In this document: positions 1-9,168 of the stretch, piece after piece
Layout: each line of letters starts with the position of its first letter
How positions within the stretch are numbered: the stretch's first letter is position 1
Origin: Planctomycetota bacterium
GTDB taxonomy: Bacteria > Planctomycetota > Phycisphaerae > Sedimentisphaerales > Anaerobacaceae
Length of the DNA: 59,365 nt
Assembly: GCA_019456255.1 (NCBI GenBank)
Contig: VRUG01000019.1
Location: 1 to 59,365, forward strand
Direction of reading: 5' to 3'
Notes under the pieces: generated by a model
Databases searched by the model: none
Seen by the model: only the letters and a program-made list of their open reading frames with translations
What the model was told of the DNA's origin: nothing
Program-made: the position numbers and the translations under genes

Positions 1-75
1 GAAATTCACTTAGGAGTATTATGGGAGCTAACTCTTTATAGCGCAAGTATTTATATGCCGTGGCGCAAAATGTTG

Positions 76-97
76 ATCGCTTAGGGCTCTGTCGGGG
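76..97 (+). repeat. Dispersed short repeat, copy A
   Basis: The core ATCGCTTAGGGCTCTGTCGG matches, with two differences, sequences at 5543-5565 and 5826-5848. This copy lies just downstream of the glycosidase gene. The rest of positions 1-127 shows no gene. Confidence 0.6.
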
Positions 98-127
98 CTA
101 AACAAAATGTTTTTTCCGCAATAGATA

Positions 128-2359
128 CTAATTAGCTGTTACGGTGAATTTTCCTTCGAGTCCTGAGACGGAATCGGGGGCGACCCAAACCTTGAAATCA
201 CCGGGCTCGACGAGATATTTCATTTTATCGTTGTAGAAGGAAAGCCTTTCCTTTGTGATAACAAATGAGACGGTTTTAGTCTGTCCGGGATTTAATTTCA
301 GTTTTGTGAAACCCTTTAGTTCTCTAACCGGTCTTGTGACCGAGGCGAAGAGATCCTGCAAATATAGCTGGACAATTTCTTCGCCTGCTACGTCGCCTGT
401 ATTGGTGATGTCTGCGGTGACGATGAGCGAGTCGCCAATTTTGATTTTTTTCTTGTTCAGCTTTAAATTGCTGTAGTCGAATTTGGTGTAGCTTAGCCCG
501 TATCCGAACGGGTAAAGCGGAGTCCAGTGGACGTCGATATACTTTGATGTGTAGCGGTCCTTTTTGTTGGCGGGCCTGCCGGTGTTTTTGTGATTGTAAA
601 AGATTGGCACCTGTCCGAGTGTTCTTGGAAAAGTGACGGTGAGCTTTCCGGAGGGGTTGAAATCGCCGAAGAGTGTATCGGCGACGGCGGGCCCAGCTTG
701 AATGCCGGGATGCCATGCGACGAGAATAGCTGGTACGTTTTCTTCGAGCCAGCTGATGGTTAACGGTCTTCCTGTAATCAGTACGACGGCGATTGGTGTG
801 CCGGTAGCTTTTACGAGTTCTACGAGTCTTCTCTGGACGCCGGGCAGGTTAATGTTTGATCTGCTGTGCGCTTCGCCGTTAAGCTCTGCTGATTCTCCTA
901 TTACCATAATCACAACGTCTGAGACGACGGCGACTTTTATGGCTTTTGCGAAGCCTTTAGTCGAGTCACTATCGACGTCACATCCTTTTGCGTATAGAAC
1001 CTGGGTTCCGGGTGCGATTTGTTGTTTTATTCCATCGAGGATGGTGACTGCGTCGTTGGGGTCCCCTGAGCCTGCCCATGTTCCCATCATGTCATCTTTG
1101 TTGTTGGCGAGCGGGCCGATGATTCCGATGGTTTTGATTTTATTTTTTTTGAGCGGGAGCAGCCCGTCATTTTTGAGCAGGACGAAAGATTCTCTGGCGA
1201 GTTGTCTGGCGACTGCGATGTTTTCTTTTGTCAGTGTCACTTTATCTGCAAGTGTCGTGTCTACATATGGATTTTCAAACAATCCGATCCTGTATTTTAT
1301 TTTTAGTATTCTTCTTACGGCTTCGTCTATGACTTTTTCTGAGAGCTTGCCGTCTTTGACCTGTTGGGGAAGTGCTTCGATGCTTGCTTTACTTTCCATG
1401 AACATTTCGCATCCTGCGGTAACACCTTTGACCGCCGAATCTCCTGCATCCTCGGCATATCCATGACTTATCATCTGAAAGACTGAGTTGTAGTCGCTAA
1501 CGACAAAACCTTCGAATCCCCACTGGTCCCTTAGTATGTCGTTTAATAGATACGGGTCGCCTGAAGCGGGGATACCGTTTATCTCGTTGAATGCGGTCAT
1601 TAGCGTTAAGGCACCGGCGTCGACGCCAGCTTTGAAAGGCGGGAGATATGTTTCCCAGAGGGTTCTTTTTGAGATGTCGACGGTGTGGTATTCTCGTCCG
1701 GCCTGCACTGCACCGTATGCGGCAAAATGTTTTAGGCAGGCAGCGAGCGAGGACGGGTCCTTTAGGTCATCGCCCTGGAAGCCTTTTACTTTTGCGGCGG
1801 CAAAGAGTGAACAAAGATAAGGGTCCTCTCCGAAACCTTCGGCGATTCTTCCCCAACGCGGGTCGCGTGCGATGTCAATCATTGGAGCAAAAGTCCAGTC
1901 CTGTCCAGCGGCGGAAGCTTCTTTTGCTGCGATGGCAGCGGCCTTTTGCGCGAGGTCGAGGTTCCAGCTGCAAGACTGTGCGAGGGGAATTGGGAACATT
2001 GTTCTGTAGCCGTGAATTACATCGTAGCCTAAAATCAGCGGGATGCCCAGGCGGGATTGCTCGACGGCGATTTTCTGGAGTTCATTTCGCAGTTCGGGGG
2101 TGTTTTTCCCAGCAAGGCCGAGGAATGAACCGACACCGCCCTTTTTTACCAAGGGTTTTATTTGGTTTTCTAATTCTATGTCGTTTGCGCCATGTATGGT
2201 GTATTGTGCCATCTGGCCTACTTTTTCTTCGAGGGTCATTTTTGCAATCAGGTCGTTGACCTTCTTGTCAATTTGGGAATCTTTGGCGAGAGATTGTGAG
2301 CTTATAATTGCAAGTGCGGCAAAAATAACGACTAAGGAGAGTATATTTTTTGACTTCAT
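128..2359 (-). CDS. GH3 family beta-glucosidase (BglX-like), exported
   Basis: A 743-residue glycoside hydrolase family 3 enzyme. Residues 1-25 form a Sec signal peptide ending in SLA, so it should act in the periplasm or outside the cell on beta-linked oligosaccharides. The N-terminal (beta/alpha)8 domain carries the KHFA motif (210-213) and the GFVVSDYNSV motif with the expected nucleophile Asp289. An alpha/beta sandwich domain follows, and a C-terminal fibronectin-III-like domain begins near residue 640 (VVQLYLxD-type motif). Length and order match BglX-type beta-glucosidases. A GAGG ribosome-binding site lies 8 nt before the ATG. The gene is transcribed away from enolase, so promoters for both must lie in 2360-2575. 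Specificity (beta-glucosidase or beta-xylosidase) cannot be read from the sequence. A second GH3 gene is at 37.1 kb. Confidence 0.95.
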   Translation of the reverse strand: MKSKNILSLVVIFAALAIISSQSLAKDSQIDKKVNDLIAKMTLEEKVGQMAQYTIHGANDIELENQIKPLVKKGGVGSFLGLAGKNTPELRNELQKIAVEQSRLGIPLILGYDVIHGYRTMFPIPLAQSCSWNLDLAQKAAAIAAKEASAAGQDWTFAPMIDIARDPRWGRIAEGFGEDPYLCSLFAAAKVKGFQGDDLKDPSSLAACLKHFAAYGAVQAGREYHTVDISKRTLWETYLPPFKAGVDAGALTLMTAFNEINGIPASGDPYLLNDILRDQWGFEGFVVSDYNSVFQMISHGYAEDAGDSAVKGVTAGCEMFMESKASIEALPQQVKDGKLSEKVIDEAVRRILKIKYRIGLFENPYVDTTLADKVTLTKENIAVARQLARESFVLLKNDGLLPLKKNKIKTIGIIGPLANNKDDMMGTWAGSGDPNDAVTILDGIKQQIAPGTQVLYAKGCDVDSDSTKGFAKAIKVAVVSDVVIMVIGESAELNGEAHSRSNINLPGVQRRLVELVKATGTPIAVVLITGRPLTISWLEENVPAILVAWHPGIQAGPAVADTLFGDFNPSGKLTVTFPRTLGQVPIFYNHKNTGRPANKKDRYTSKYIDVHWTPLYPFGYGLSYTKFDYSNLKLNKKKIKIGDSLIVTADITNTGDVAGEEIVQLYLQDLFASVTRPVRELKGFTKLKLNPGQTKTVSFVITKERLSFYNDKMKYLVEPGDFKVWVAPDSVSGLEGKFTVTAN

Positions 2360-2419
2360 TTTTTGTACCTCTTTATTTTAAGGTTAGAAAAACAGATGCT
2401 TTTAGTAGGTAGATAATAA

Positions 2420-3862
<1,443 letters not shown>

Positions 3863-3881
3863 TATTTAGATGGACATGAAT

Positions 3882-3934
3882 CGGCAGGTACAGAATTTTC
3901 AAAGGATTGTGAATTTTGTCCTGCCGTACTTTTT
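3882..3934 (+). terminator. Probable rho-independent terminator of eno
   Basis: CGGCAGG (3882-3888) pairs with CCTGCCG (3920-3926) and is followed by TACTTTTT. The stem extends inward with one bulged T. It overlaps a possible TTG start of the next gene at 3916, so it may also act as an attenuator. Confidence 0.6.
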
Positions 3935-3939
3935 CGACC

Positions 3940-4419
3940 ATGCGAAAGCAAAACATCTTACGAACAGTTTTGTTTGTGGTTTTTTTTAGTGTCGCCTCGG
4001 CGTCGCTGACGCTGGCAATTCTTTGCAAGGACCTTGAGCGGTATTATCACAATAAGGCGGCTCTTCGATTTAGTGAGGAAAAGCTCGCGAAATTAAAGTC
4101 ACTCAACAAGGATTATGATATTTTATTGAGTCAGGTGGCGGCGGATCCTAATCTTGTTGGGCGTCTCGGTCCGGCGACTCTCGGCAGGGAACCGAGCAAG
4201 GCAGATACTGTTTACCCTAAGGCGCATGCCGAGCAATTGGCAGCTGCGAAAAAGGCATTGGCAGCTGAGCAGGTCAAGAAAGTAAAAGAGCCTGAAATAC
4301 CTAAGTGGCTGGAACGGTGTAATGAGCGTGGCAAGCGGATAGGATTATTTATAGCAAGCGGGATTTTGATTATTATTTCGTTTGTGTGTTTTAATCCGGT
4401 GTTCAAAAAGGACGAATAG
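3940..4419 (+). CDS. Small protein with N- and C-terminal membrane segments
   Basis: About 159 residues from the ATG at 3940. A hydrophobic segment lies near the N-terminus (LFVVFFSVASASLTLAIL), then a charged, helix-rich middle part, and a second hydrophobic segment near the C-terminus (IGLFIASGILIIISF). Position after eno, an N-terminal membrane helix and a helical region recall FtsB/DivIC-type division proteins, which often sit beside eno, but the C-terminal membrane segment is not typical and I do not assign that function. An alternative TTG start at 3916 has an AAAGGA site 9 nt upstream, whereas the ATG at 3940 has none; the TTG lies inside the eno terminator hairpin. Start choice is therefore uncertain. 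Confidence 0.7.
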   Translation: MRKQNILRTVLFVVFFSVASASLTLAILCKDLERYYHNKAALRFSEEKLAKLKSLNKDYDILLSQVAADPNLVGRLGPATLGREPSKADTVYPKAHAEQLAAAKKALAAEQVKKVKEPEIPKWLERCNERGKRIGLFIASGILIIISFVCFNPVFKKDE

Positions 4420-4421
4420 CT

Positions 4422-4868
4422 TTAAGTTTCGTTTTCAAATCTCAGGAGCTTTAGTCCGTTATCGTCATCGAATTTTCTCTCGGCGTTGATTCCTTCGAAT
4501 TCGATTATAGTCACTTCGAGTATGAGGAAGGTTTTTGCACCGCCTCTTGGGCACCCTACTATGGTATCGTCTCCCTTTCCGATAGCCGCGTGGAGATGGA
4601 GTTTGGGTCCCTGGTCGTCACAATAAATTGTGCCTACTCCAAGCGTTTCTCCGGGGCCCTCGAAATTTTTAAAATTGCCGATGATTTTGGGTTTTTCCTG
4701 TTTTGGTCCGACAACGACATTTGCTTTTCTAAATCCGCCTGTAATAAAGACAGCAGCGGAGTTGATGTTTTCTTTTTGTGCGAGTGATTCGATTGATTCG
4801 TAGAGGTCCTCGCCTTCAAATAATCGCACACCGAAAACTCTTGCGGTTTTGCCGACTGAATATTCCAT
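4422..4868 (-). CDS. PPC/DUF296 domain protein
   Basis: A 148-residue single-domain protein of the plant and prokaryote conserved (PPC, DUF296) family. Visible family features are the ITGGFRKANV stretch, the GxGTIYCDDQGPKLHLHAAIG core with its histidine pair, and the FLILEVTIIEFEG strand. Prokaryotic members form trimers; their biochemical role is mostly unknown, although some are annotated as DNA-binding by analogy with plant AT-hook proteins, which this one is not (no AT-hook). It converges with the membrane-protein gene, whose stop lies 2 nt away, and is followed by two more small minus-strand genes, possibly in one operon. Confidence 0.9.
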   Translation of the reverse strand: MEYSVGKTARVFGVRLFEGEDLYESIESLAQKENINSAAVFITGGFRKANVVVGPKQEKPKIIGNFKNFEGPGETLGVGTIYCDDQGPKLHLHAAIGKGDDTIVGCPRGGAKTFLILEVTIIEFEGINAERKFDDDNGLKLLRFENET

Positions 4869-4889
4869 TTTAGCTCCCGTCGTAATTTA

Positions 4890-5084
4890 TCATTGATTTT
4901 CTTTCTGCATTGGCGGGCATTTTACTGTCCCGTATGAACAAAACACGCAACAATCACCCTCTTGCGGAGTAATTACTGTTTCGCAATTGGTACACTTGTA
5001 AAAACACATACAAGCATCCGCGGGCATTCTTTCTTTTTTTTTAAAACAGCATTTTGGGCACGTTATAATAGTATCGAGTTTCAT
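4890..5084 (-). CDS. GDCCVxC-motif small protein (cysteine form)
   Basis: A 64-residue cysteine-rich protein with the diagnostic GDCCVFCSYG motif followed by CPPMQ. The N-terminal half has CPKC (9-12) and a CxFYKCTNC segment, so there are two probable metal- or thiol-binding sites. In this family one cysteine is replaced by selenocysteine in some organisms; here every position is encoded by an ordinary Cys codon and no in-frame TGA is present. The function is unknown; relatives are often found near thiol/redox or mercury-type membrane proteins. It lies just upstream of the PPC-domain gene, in the same direction. Confidence 0.85.
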   Translation of the reverse strand: MKLDTIITCPKCCFKKKERMPADACMCFYKCTNCETVITPQEGDCCVFCSYGTVKCPPMQKENQ

Positions 5085-5130
5085 ATTCTCATATTTCTAA
5101 AATTCGGCAGTGCGTTTTAGAACCGCTTTT

Positions 5131-5430
5131 TTAGCTTAGTTTTTTCCAGATGGTGACGTCGAGCGGCCCGTCGAAAAGGTCATCTGCTTTTGCGAGCAGG
5201 TTTTGCAGATGCGGCGTCTGGATGTGCTCATCGAGGGCCTGTTTGCTTTGCCAGTTTTCGTAGAACATGAACGAGCGTTTGTTTTCGGTGTCCTGGTGGA
5301 GGTCGTAGCTTATGCAAGCGGTTTCTGCTCTGGTCGGTTCTATCAGTGCCATTAGCTCGGCTTTTACCTTGTCTTCGATGCCTGGTTTTGCTTTTGCGAT
5401 TGCTAAAACGGTAATTTTCTCGTCGGGCAT
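5131..5430 (-). CDS. Antibiotic biosynthesis monooxygenase (ABM) domain protein, YgiN-like
   Basis: About 99 residues beginning MPDEKITVLAIAKAKPG. This is the ferredoxin-like ABM fold: first strand, helix (KAELMALIEPTRAE), the CISYDLHQD strand, the FMFYENWQSKQALDEHIQT signature and a C-terminal strand. Relatives include putative quinol monooxygenases (YgiN), which act as cytoplasmic dimers. The ATG at 5430 is preceded by AAAGGA at good spacing; a TTG 15 nt further upstream contains that site and is unlikely to be the start. Substrate unknown. Confidence 0.88.
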   Translation of the reverse strand: MPDEKITVLAIAKAKPGIEDKVKAELMALIEPTRAETACISYDLHQDTENKRSFMFYENWQSKQALDEHIQTPHLQNLLAKADDLFDGPLDVTIWKKLS

Positions 5431-5532
5431 TGCTTTTCCTTTCAAATGAATATCGTCCTGACGACAAATATAGCAAAAACGATGGAGTAATCAATAAATT
5501 ATACTGAGAACAACCCCACCGAAAAAATAAAC

Positions 5533-5565
5533 ACCCTGTGCTATCGCTTAGGGCTCTGACAGGGG
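5533..5565 (+). repeat. Dispersed hairpin repeat, copy B
   Basis: CACCCTGTGCTATCGCTTAG through to ACAGGGG. CCCTGT and ACAGGG pair, so the unit can fold into a hairpin. Copy C at 5815-5848 is nearly identical and copy A at 76-97 shares the core. The region 5446-5890 contains no convincing gene; it is built of these short repeats. Confidence 0.65.
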
Positions 5566-5724
5566 TAAGCAAAAATAAGATTGCCGCGCTTCCCCTGGGG
5601 ACAGGTCGCTCGCAATGACAAAATACTACCCCCACCACAGCACCGCTAGGTGCCCCGTGGAGGGTCGGGGCTCCCTGAGGGACAGGGTAAATCCATGGCG
5701 ACGTCGGGGAACCGAACGATGTGG

Positions 5725-5744
5725 ATTCCTGCTTTCGCAGGAAT
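5725..5744 (+). repeat. Palindromic ATTCCT...AGGAAT repeat
   Basis: ATTCCTGCTTTCGCAGGAAT is a short inverted repeat followed by GACA. It resembles dRS3/REP-type repeats (ATTCC-N8-GGAAT), which are dispersed in many genomes. The following GAATGACAATCTT also recurs at 5849. Confidence 0.6.
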
Positions 5745-5814
5745 GACAATCTTGCGCGGAGGTGACAAAACGTCGTAACATAACCGACAAGATAAACTTG
5801 GGGGCTAACCAAGA

Positions 5815-5848
5815 CACCCTGCGCTATCGCTTAGGGCTCTGACAGGGG
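5815..5848 (+). repeat. Dispersed hairpin repeat, copy C
   Basis: CACCCTGCGCTATCGCTTAG to GACAGGGG, differing from copy B by one base in the left arm. The two lie about 283 bp apart in the same orientation. Confidence 0.65.
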
Positions 5849-5923
5849 GAATGACAATCTTACGCGGGATGTGTTAGTTTGACGGGAAAAAAGAGAGTTT
5901 TGAAAAATTTTTTTGCCTTTATC

Positions 5924-5949
5924 GAACCTTCCGCTGTCCGTGGCGTATA
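5924..5949 (+). promoter_or_regulatory. Candidate ECF-sigma-type promoter
   Basis: GAAC (5924-5927), a 16-nt spacer, then CGTATA (5944-5949). This fits the GAAC-N16-CGTATA pattern of Bacillus SigW-like ECF promoters. It points at the candidate small RNA that follows. Inference only. Confidence 0.4.
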
Positions 5950-5955
5950 GAGGGT

Positions 5956-6046
5956 AGTCAGGAAAGGGTTTCCTCCCCCAGTCCTGATGAAAACTCTTGT
6001 TAGATGTGTATATGAAAGGCAGTATCGACCGCGATGCTGCCTTTTG
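5956..6046 (+). ncRNA. Candidate small RNA upstream of a terminator
   Basis: Between a possible ECF promoter and a strong hairpin terminator lie about 90 nt without an ORF. They contain AGGAAA-GGG-TTTCCT, a perfect short hairpin, followed by a C-rich run (CTCCCCC) and CAGTCCTG. The C-run followed by CAGTCCTG resembles the tandem hairpin RNAs at 26.4-26.7 kb. It does not match tmRNA, SRP RNA or RNase P RNA as far as I can see. Confidence 0.35.
6015..6046 (+). terminator. Hairpin terminator between candidate sRNA and dnaA
   Basis: GGCAGTATCG (6018-6027) pairs with CGATGCTGCC (6032-6041) around ACCG, with TTTT after it and AAA before it. It could end transcription from both sides, including convergent dnaA. 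Confidence 0.7.
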
Positions 6047-6095
6047 TGTTATATAGAGAGTTTTTTAGCTATTCGCGTTTAGGTATCGGGTTAAT

Positions 6096-7505
6096 TTAGC
6101 TAGAGATGCTTTGTTCGAGTGACTCCAAGACGTTTTTTGCTTTTGCGATCCTGTTTCCGTTTGGTCCGTTCCATCTTATTTGCGCATTTGTTTCGACCTG
6201 TGCCTGTATTTTTTTGCATGCCAGAAGCACGGTAGCGTGATTTTTATTCCCCATGCACCTTCCGATTTCGGGAAAAGACATTTTTGTATGTTTTCTTGCC
6301 AGGTACATGCTGAAATGTCTTGCGAGCGAGACAGTTCTGTCCTTTTTGGATGAATGTAAATTTGCCGGTGTTATTCCGAAGAAAGTCGCGACAACCAATT
6401 CGATGTCACCGACATGTACTATTGGGTCGGTTCTTGCGATATGGTCGCCGAGCACTTCTTTTGCCATGTTCAGGGTAATTTTAGTATTTTGCAGTCCGCT
6501 ATAAGCCGCTAATTTCAGCAAGGCTCCTTCGAGTTCCCTGACGTTACTTTTGATATTTTCAGCAATGTATCTTGTGACCGGTTCGCTGATTGGTTTTTTC
6601 ATAGCCGCAGTATATCTTCTGCAAATTTCACATCGCGTAGCCAGGTCGGGGGCGTCGATTTTTGCGACCATTCCGGAGACAAATCTGTTAACGAGTTTTT
6701 CAGAAATCTGTCCAATCATTTTCGGGTGTGCATCGGAGACGAGTATGATTTGTTTTCCTGCCATATCGATGGTATTGAAAGTGTGTAGGAATTCCTCCTG
6801 TGTCGATGGCTTGCTGGCCAAGAAATGAATGTCGTCGATAGCCAACAAATCCGTTTGCCGCATTCGTCGTCTAAAAGCCTCCAGCTTTTTTGTTTTCAAG
6901 GCCAGCACAAACTGATTGACAAAATCCTCAGCTGATAGATAGAGCCAATTAGTCTCGGGTCTGGTTTTACTGACCTGATTGCAAATCCCTTGCATCAGAT
7001 GAGTTTTCCCGACCCCGTATCCTCCGTGAATAAAAAGCGGATTAAAAGGACTGTTCTGCTGCTTAGCCACAGCTAATGCCGCGTTATACGCCAATTCGTT
7101 TGAGGATCCAACAACAAAGGTGTCGAAACTCAATTTAAGTTTTCTTTTCTGTTTTGCCGCTGCCCTTATTTTATTTTTTTCGACTCCTGGCAGCATTTTA
7201 CTAACTCTGTCGGCCTGGCTGTCGAGTACCGTTCTTCTCTGGTGCCCTGAAAGCTGGGGGTCTATTGCAAAAGTTATTTTTACATTATTTTCAGTCACCT
7301 CTTTTACTGCGTGTGTAATGTCATTTTCAAAATGGTTTTCAATCCAGCTTGCAATGAACGGGTTAGGCACTCCGATTTTCAAATAGCCATCGGCCAAGGT
7401 CATCCTTGTAGAATTTTTGAACCATATTCGGAACTTCTGCGACCCGATTTTTTCTGTCAGAGCTTTATTGATTGCACTTATTTCATCCGTGACTGTGCTT
7501 TGCAT
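6096..7505 (-). CDS. dnaA: Chromosomal replication initiator DnaA
   Basis: A 469-residue initiator that binds DnaA boxes and melts oriC. Domain I (1-80) is followed by a short linker and by the AAA+ domain, with Walker A GGYGVGKT (161-168) and Walker B LLAIDDIHF (220-228). The C-terminal domain IV holds the DNA-binding signature region with MGNKNHATVLLACKKI (canonical DHTTV is NHATV here). All regions are complete. It follows rsmB on the same strand, but a 285-bp AT-rich gap with DnaA-box-like 9-mers separates them, as expected for a dnaA promoter or oriC. The ATG at 7505 gives a normal N-terminus. The gene converges with a candidate small RNA whose terminator lies 50 bp past the dnaA stop. 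Confidence 0.97.
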   Translation of the reverse strand: MQSTVTDEISAINKALTEKIGSQKFRIWFKNSTRMTLADGYLKIGVPNPFIASWIENHFENDITHAVKEVTENNVKITFAIDPQLSGHQRRTVLDSQADRVSKMLPGVEKNKIRAAAKQKRKLKLSFDTFVVGSSNELAYNAALAVAKQQNSPFNPLFIHGGYGVGKTHLMQGICNQVSKTRPETNWLYLSAEDFVNQFVLALKTKKLEAFRRRMRQTDLLAIDDIHFLASKPSTQEEFLHTFNTIDMAGKQIILVSDAHPKMIGQISEKLVNRFVSGMVAKIDAPDLATRCEICRRYTAAMKKPISEPVTRYIAENIKSNVRELEGALLKLAAYSGLQNTKITLNMAKEVLGDHIARTDPIVHVGDIELVVATFFGITPANLHSSKKDRTVSLARHFSMYLARKHTKMSFPEIGRCMGNKNHATVLLACKKIQAQVETNAQIRWNGPNGNRIAKAKNVLESLEQSISS

Positions 7506-7790
7506 TTTCTTTATATTCCATTAGTAAGAGGTTAGATTTTTCCGTTCATCGCTTTATTTATACGCCTATTATTGTTCAGAATGAAAACAAATCAAGCGAG
7601 TTTTATGAATTTTCTTTTCCACCGCAGTAATGTTATTGTTACTACTGAGTTTGCGCCTTAAAAAAAATTGTTTTTCACGATTTTTACACCGGATAAGTTG
7701 CGATTGTGGATAAGTCGTGGATTAGGTTTCTAAATTTGTGGTAAATACTTATGTTTGCTGGCGGTTTTCTTGTATTTTATGTTGAGCTTT
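7506..7790. other. Candidate oriC / dnaA regulatory region
   Basis: An AT-rich gap upstream of dnaA. TGTGGATAA (7705-7713) is a perfect DnaA box (complement TTATCCACA). Two more 9-mers in the same orientation differ at two positions each: CGTGGATTA (7716-7724) and TGTGGTAAA (7737-7745). This may be the replication origin or only dnaA autoregulation; GC skew across the genome is needed to decide. Confidence 0.45.
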
Positions 7791-9167
7791 TTATTGTTTT
7801 GTCAGGATTGCGAAGTATCCGCCGTCATGATCCGGGGTTTCGGCAGATGGTATTGTGAGTGATTGGTATTTTAATGTGAAGTCAGGGTTTTTACTTATAA
7901 AAGTTGTTACCAGTTCGGCATTTTCGCTGTTTTGAATGCTGCATGTGCTGTAAAGAATTGTGCCTTTTGGTTTTAGCATGCTCGCGGCAGTTTCAATTAG
8001 TGTGATTTGTGTTTTTGTCAGGCTTTTGGGCACACTTTTTTTGATTCTGTATCGCACTTCGGGTCTCTTTGCCAGAACGGCGGTGTTTGAGCAGGGAACA
8101 TCGAGCAAAATGGTGTCAAATGGCGCGTTTTTTTCTGCAATTTTCTGCATGTCACGGTATTTAAAGATGTTAATGCTTTTTGTCTGCAGCCTTTGGGCAT
8201 TTTGTGTGAGTTTTTCGAGCCTTTTGTCGTCGATGTCGGTAGCGAAAATTTTGGCCTTATCGTGTGTGATTTCAGCTAATTGTGTGGTTTTGGTGCCCGG
8301 AGCGGCACATAAATCGAGTATTTTGTCGCCTGGGTCGAATTTTGCTGATGCCAAGACTTGATAGGCAGCAAGGTCCTGGACGGTGAAAAGTCCCTGGGTA
8401 AATCCCGGCAGAGCAGTTACAGCTTTTGCGTTTTTTACCCTTATGATCGTGTCTTCGACGATGTCGAACTCGATGTCGTCTTGGGCAAACAGTTCCGTTA
8501 GTTTTTTGGTTGTGGTTTTTAGTGTATTTGGTCTGATGTAGAGGCCTGGATGTCTGTTGGAGGCGAAACAAATCTGTTTTAGTTTTTGCGTGCCTAACTG
8601 GGTTAGCCATTCTTCTACGAGCCAACTGGGCAGTGAGAATGCGGCAGTGTAATAATCGAGAGGCGCGGTTTTGGGGTCAGGGAGGATTTCGATATTGAAT
8701 TGGCATCCGGTTGAGAGATTCTGGGGGAGAGTTTTTTTTGCATCGGCATCTTCCAGGGGTATCTGGCGGTTTTGGGTGCTTCTTGTAATTTGCCGAAGGA
8801 CGGCATTTACGAAACTGGTCGCTTTTTTTCCGGATACCGCTTTTGTATTTTCGACAGCTTCATTGACGACGGCATATTCGGGTGTCTGGGGGCAGTAGAT
8901 GAGCTCGTAAGCTGCGACACGGATTATGTTGATGATTTTGGCGGGTATTCTTTGTGTTGGGCAATCGGCTATTTTTGCGACGAGCATATCGATAGCGGTG
9001 CGATTTCTGACACAGCCTAAGACGAGGTCGGTTGCCCGCTGTTTTTCGGTTGTCTGTGGGAGGTATTTATCAAGGATTTTCGCAGCGTAGTCTTTTTTGC
9101 TTCGGTCGAACTGGTCCAATGTCCTAAGTGCAATTTGGCGGGCGGTTTTTGTAGTTTGGGCAGGCAT
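7791..9167 (-). CDS. rsmB: 16S rRNA (cytosine-967-C5)-methyltransferase RsmB
   Basis: A 458-residue enzyme that uses S-adenosylmethionine to methylate C967 of 16S rRNA. Residues 1-145 form a NusB-like RNA-binding domain. The methyltransferase domain has the SAM-binding LDLCAAPGTKTTQLAE motif, the DVPCSNT motif and the YSTCS motif; the last two hold the two conserved cysteines of m5C methyltransferases. The ATG at 9167 lies one base after the fmt stop codon, so translation is probably coupled. Order def-fmt-rsmB is a common bacterial operon. Confidence 0.95.
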   Translation of the reverse strand: MPAQTTKTARQIALRTLDQFDRSKKDYAAKILDKYLPQTTEKQRATDLVLGCVRNRTAIDMLVAKIADCPTQRIPAKIINIIRVAAYELIYCPQTPEYAVVNEAVENTKAVSGKKATSFVNAVLRQITRSTQNRQIPLEDADAKKTLPQNLSTGCQFNIEILPDPKTAPLDYYTAAFSLPSWLVEEWLTQLGTQKLKQICFASNRHPGLYIRPNTLKTTTKKLTELFAQDDIEFDIVEDTIIRVKNAKAVTALPGFTQGLFTVQDLAAYQVLASAKFDPGDKILDLCAAPGTKTTQLAEITHDKAKIFATDIDDKRLEKLTQNAQRLQTKSINIFKYRDMQKIAEKNAPFDTILLDVPCSNTAVLAKRPEVRYRIKKSVPKSLTKTQITLIETAASMLKPKGTILYSTCSIQNSENAELVTTFISKNPDFTLKYQSLTIPSAETPDHDGGYFAILTKQ

Positions 9168-9168
9168 T

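Noticed and set aside
702..1466. 254-codon plus-strand ORF
   Set aside because: Lies opposite the GH3 gene, has no family pattern and its composition follows the third-position bias of the real gene.
5228..5812. 194-codon minus-strand ORF
   Set aside because: Runs through short repeats and overlaps the ABM-domain gene in another frame; no protein-like pattern.
5890..6060. SRP RNA, 6S RNA, tmRNA or RNase P RNA
   Set aside because: No conserved cores of these RNAs (for example GGTCAGG...GGAAGCAG of SRP RNA) are present.
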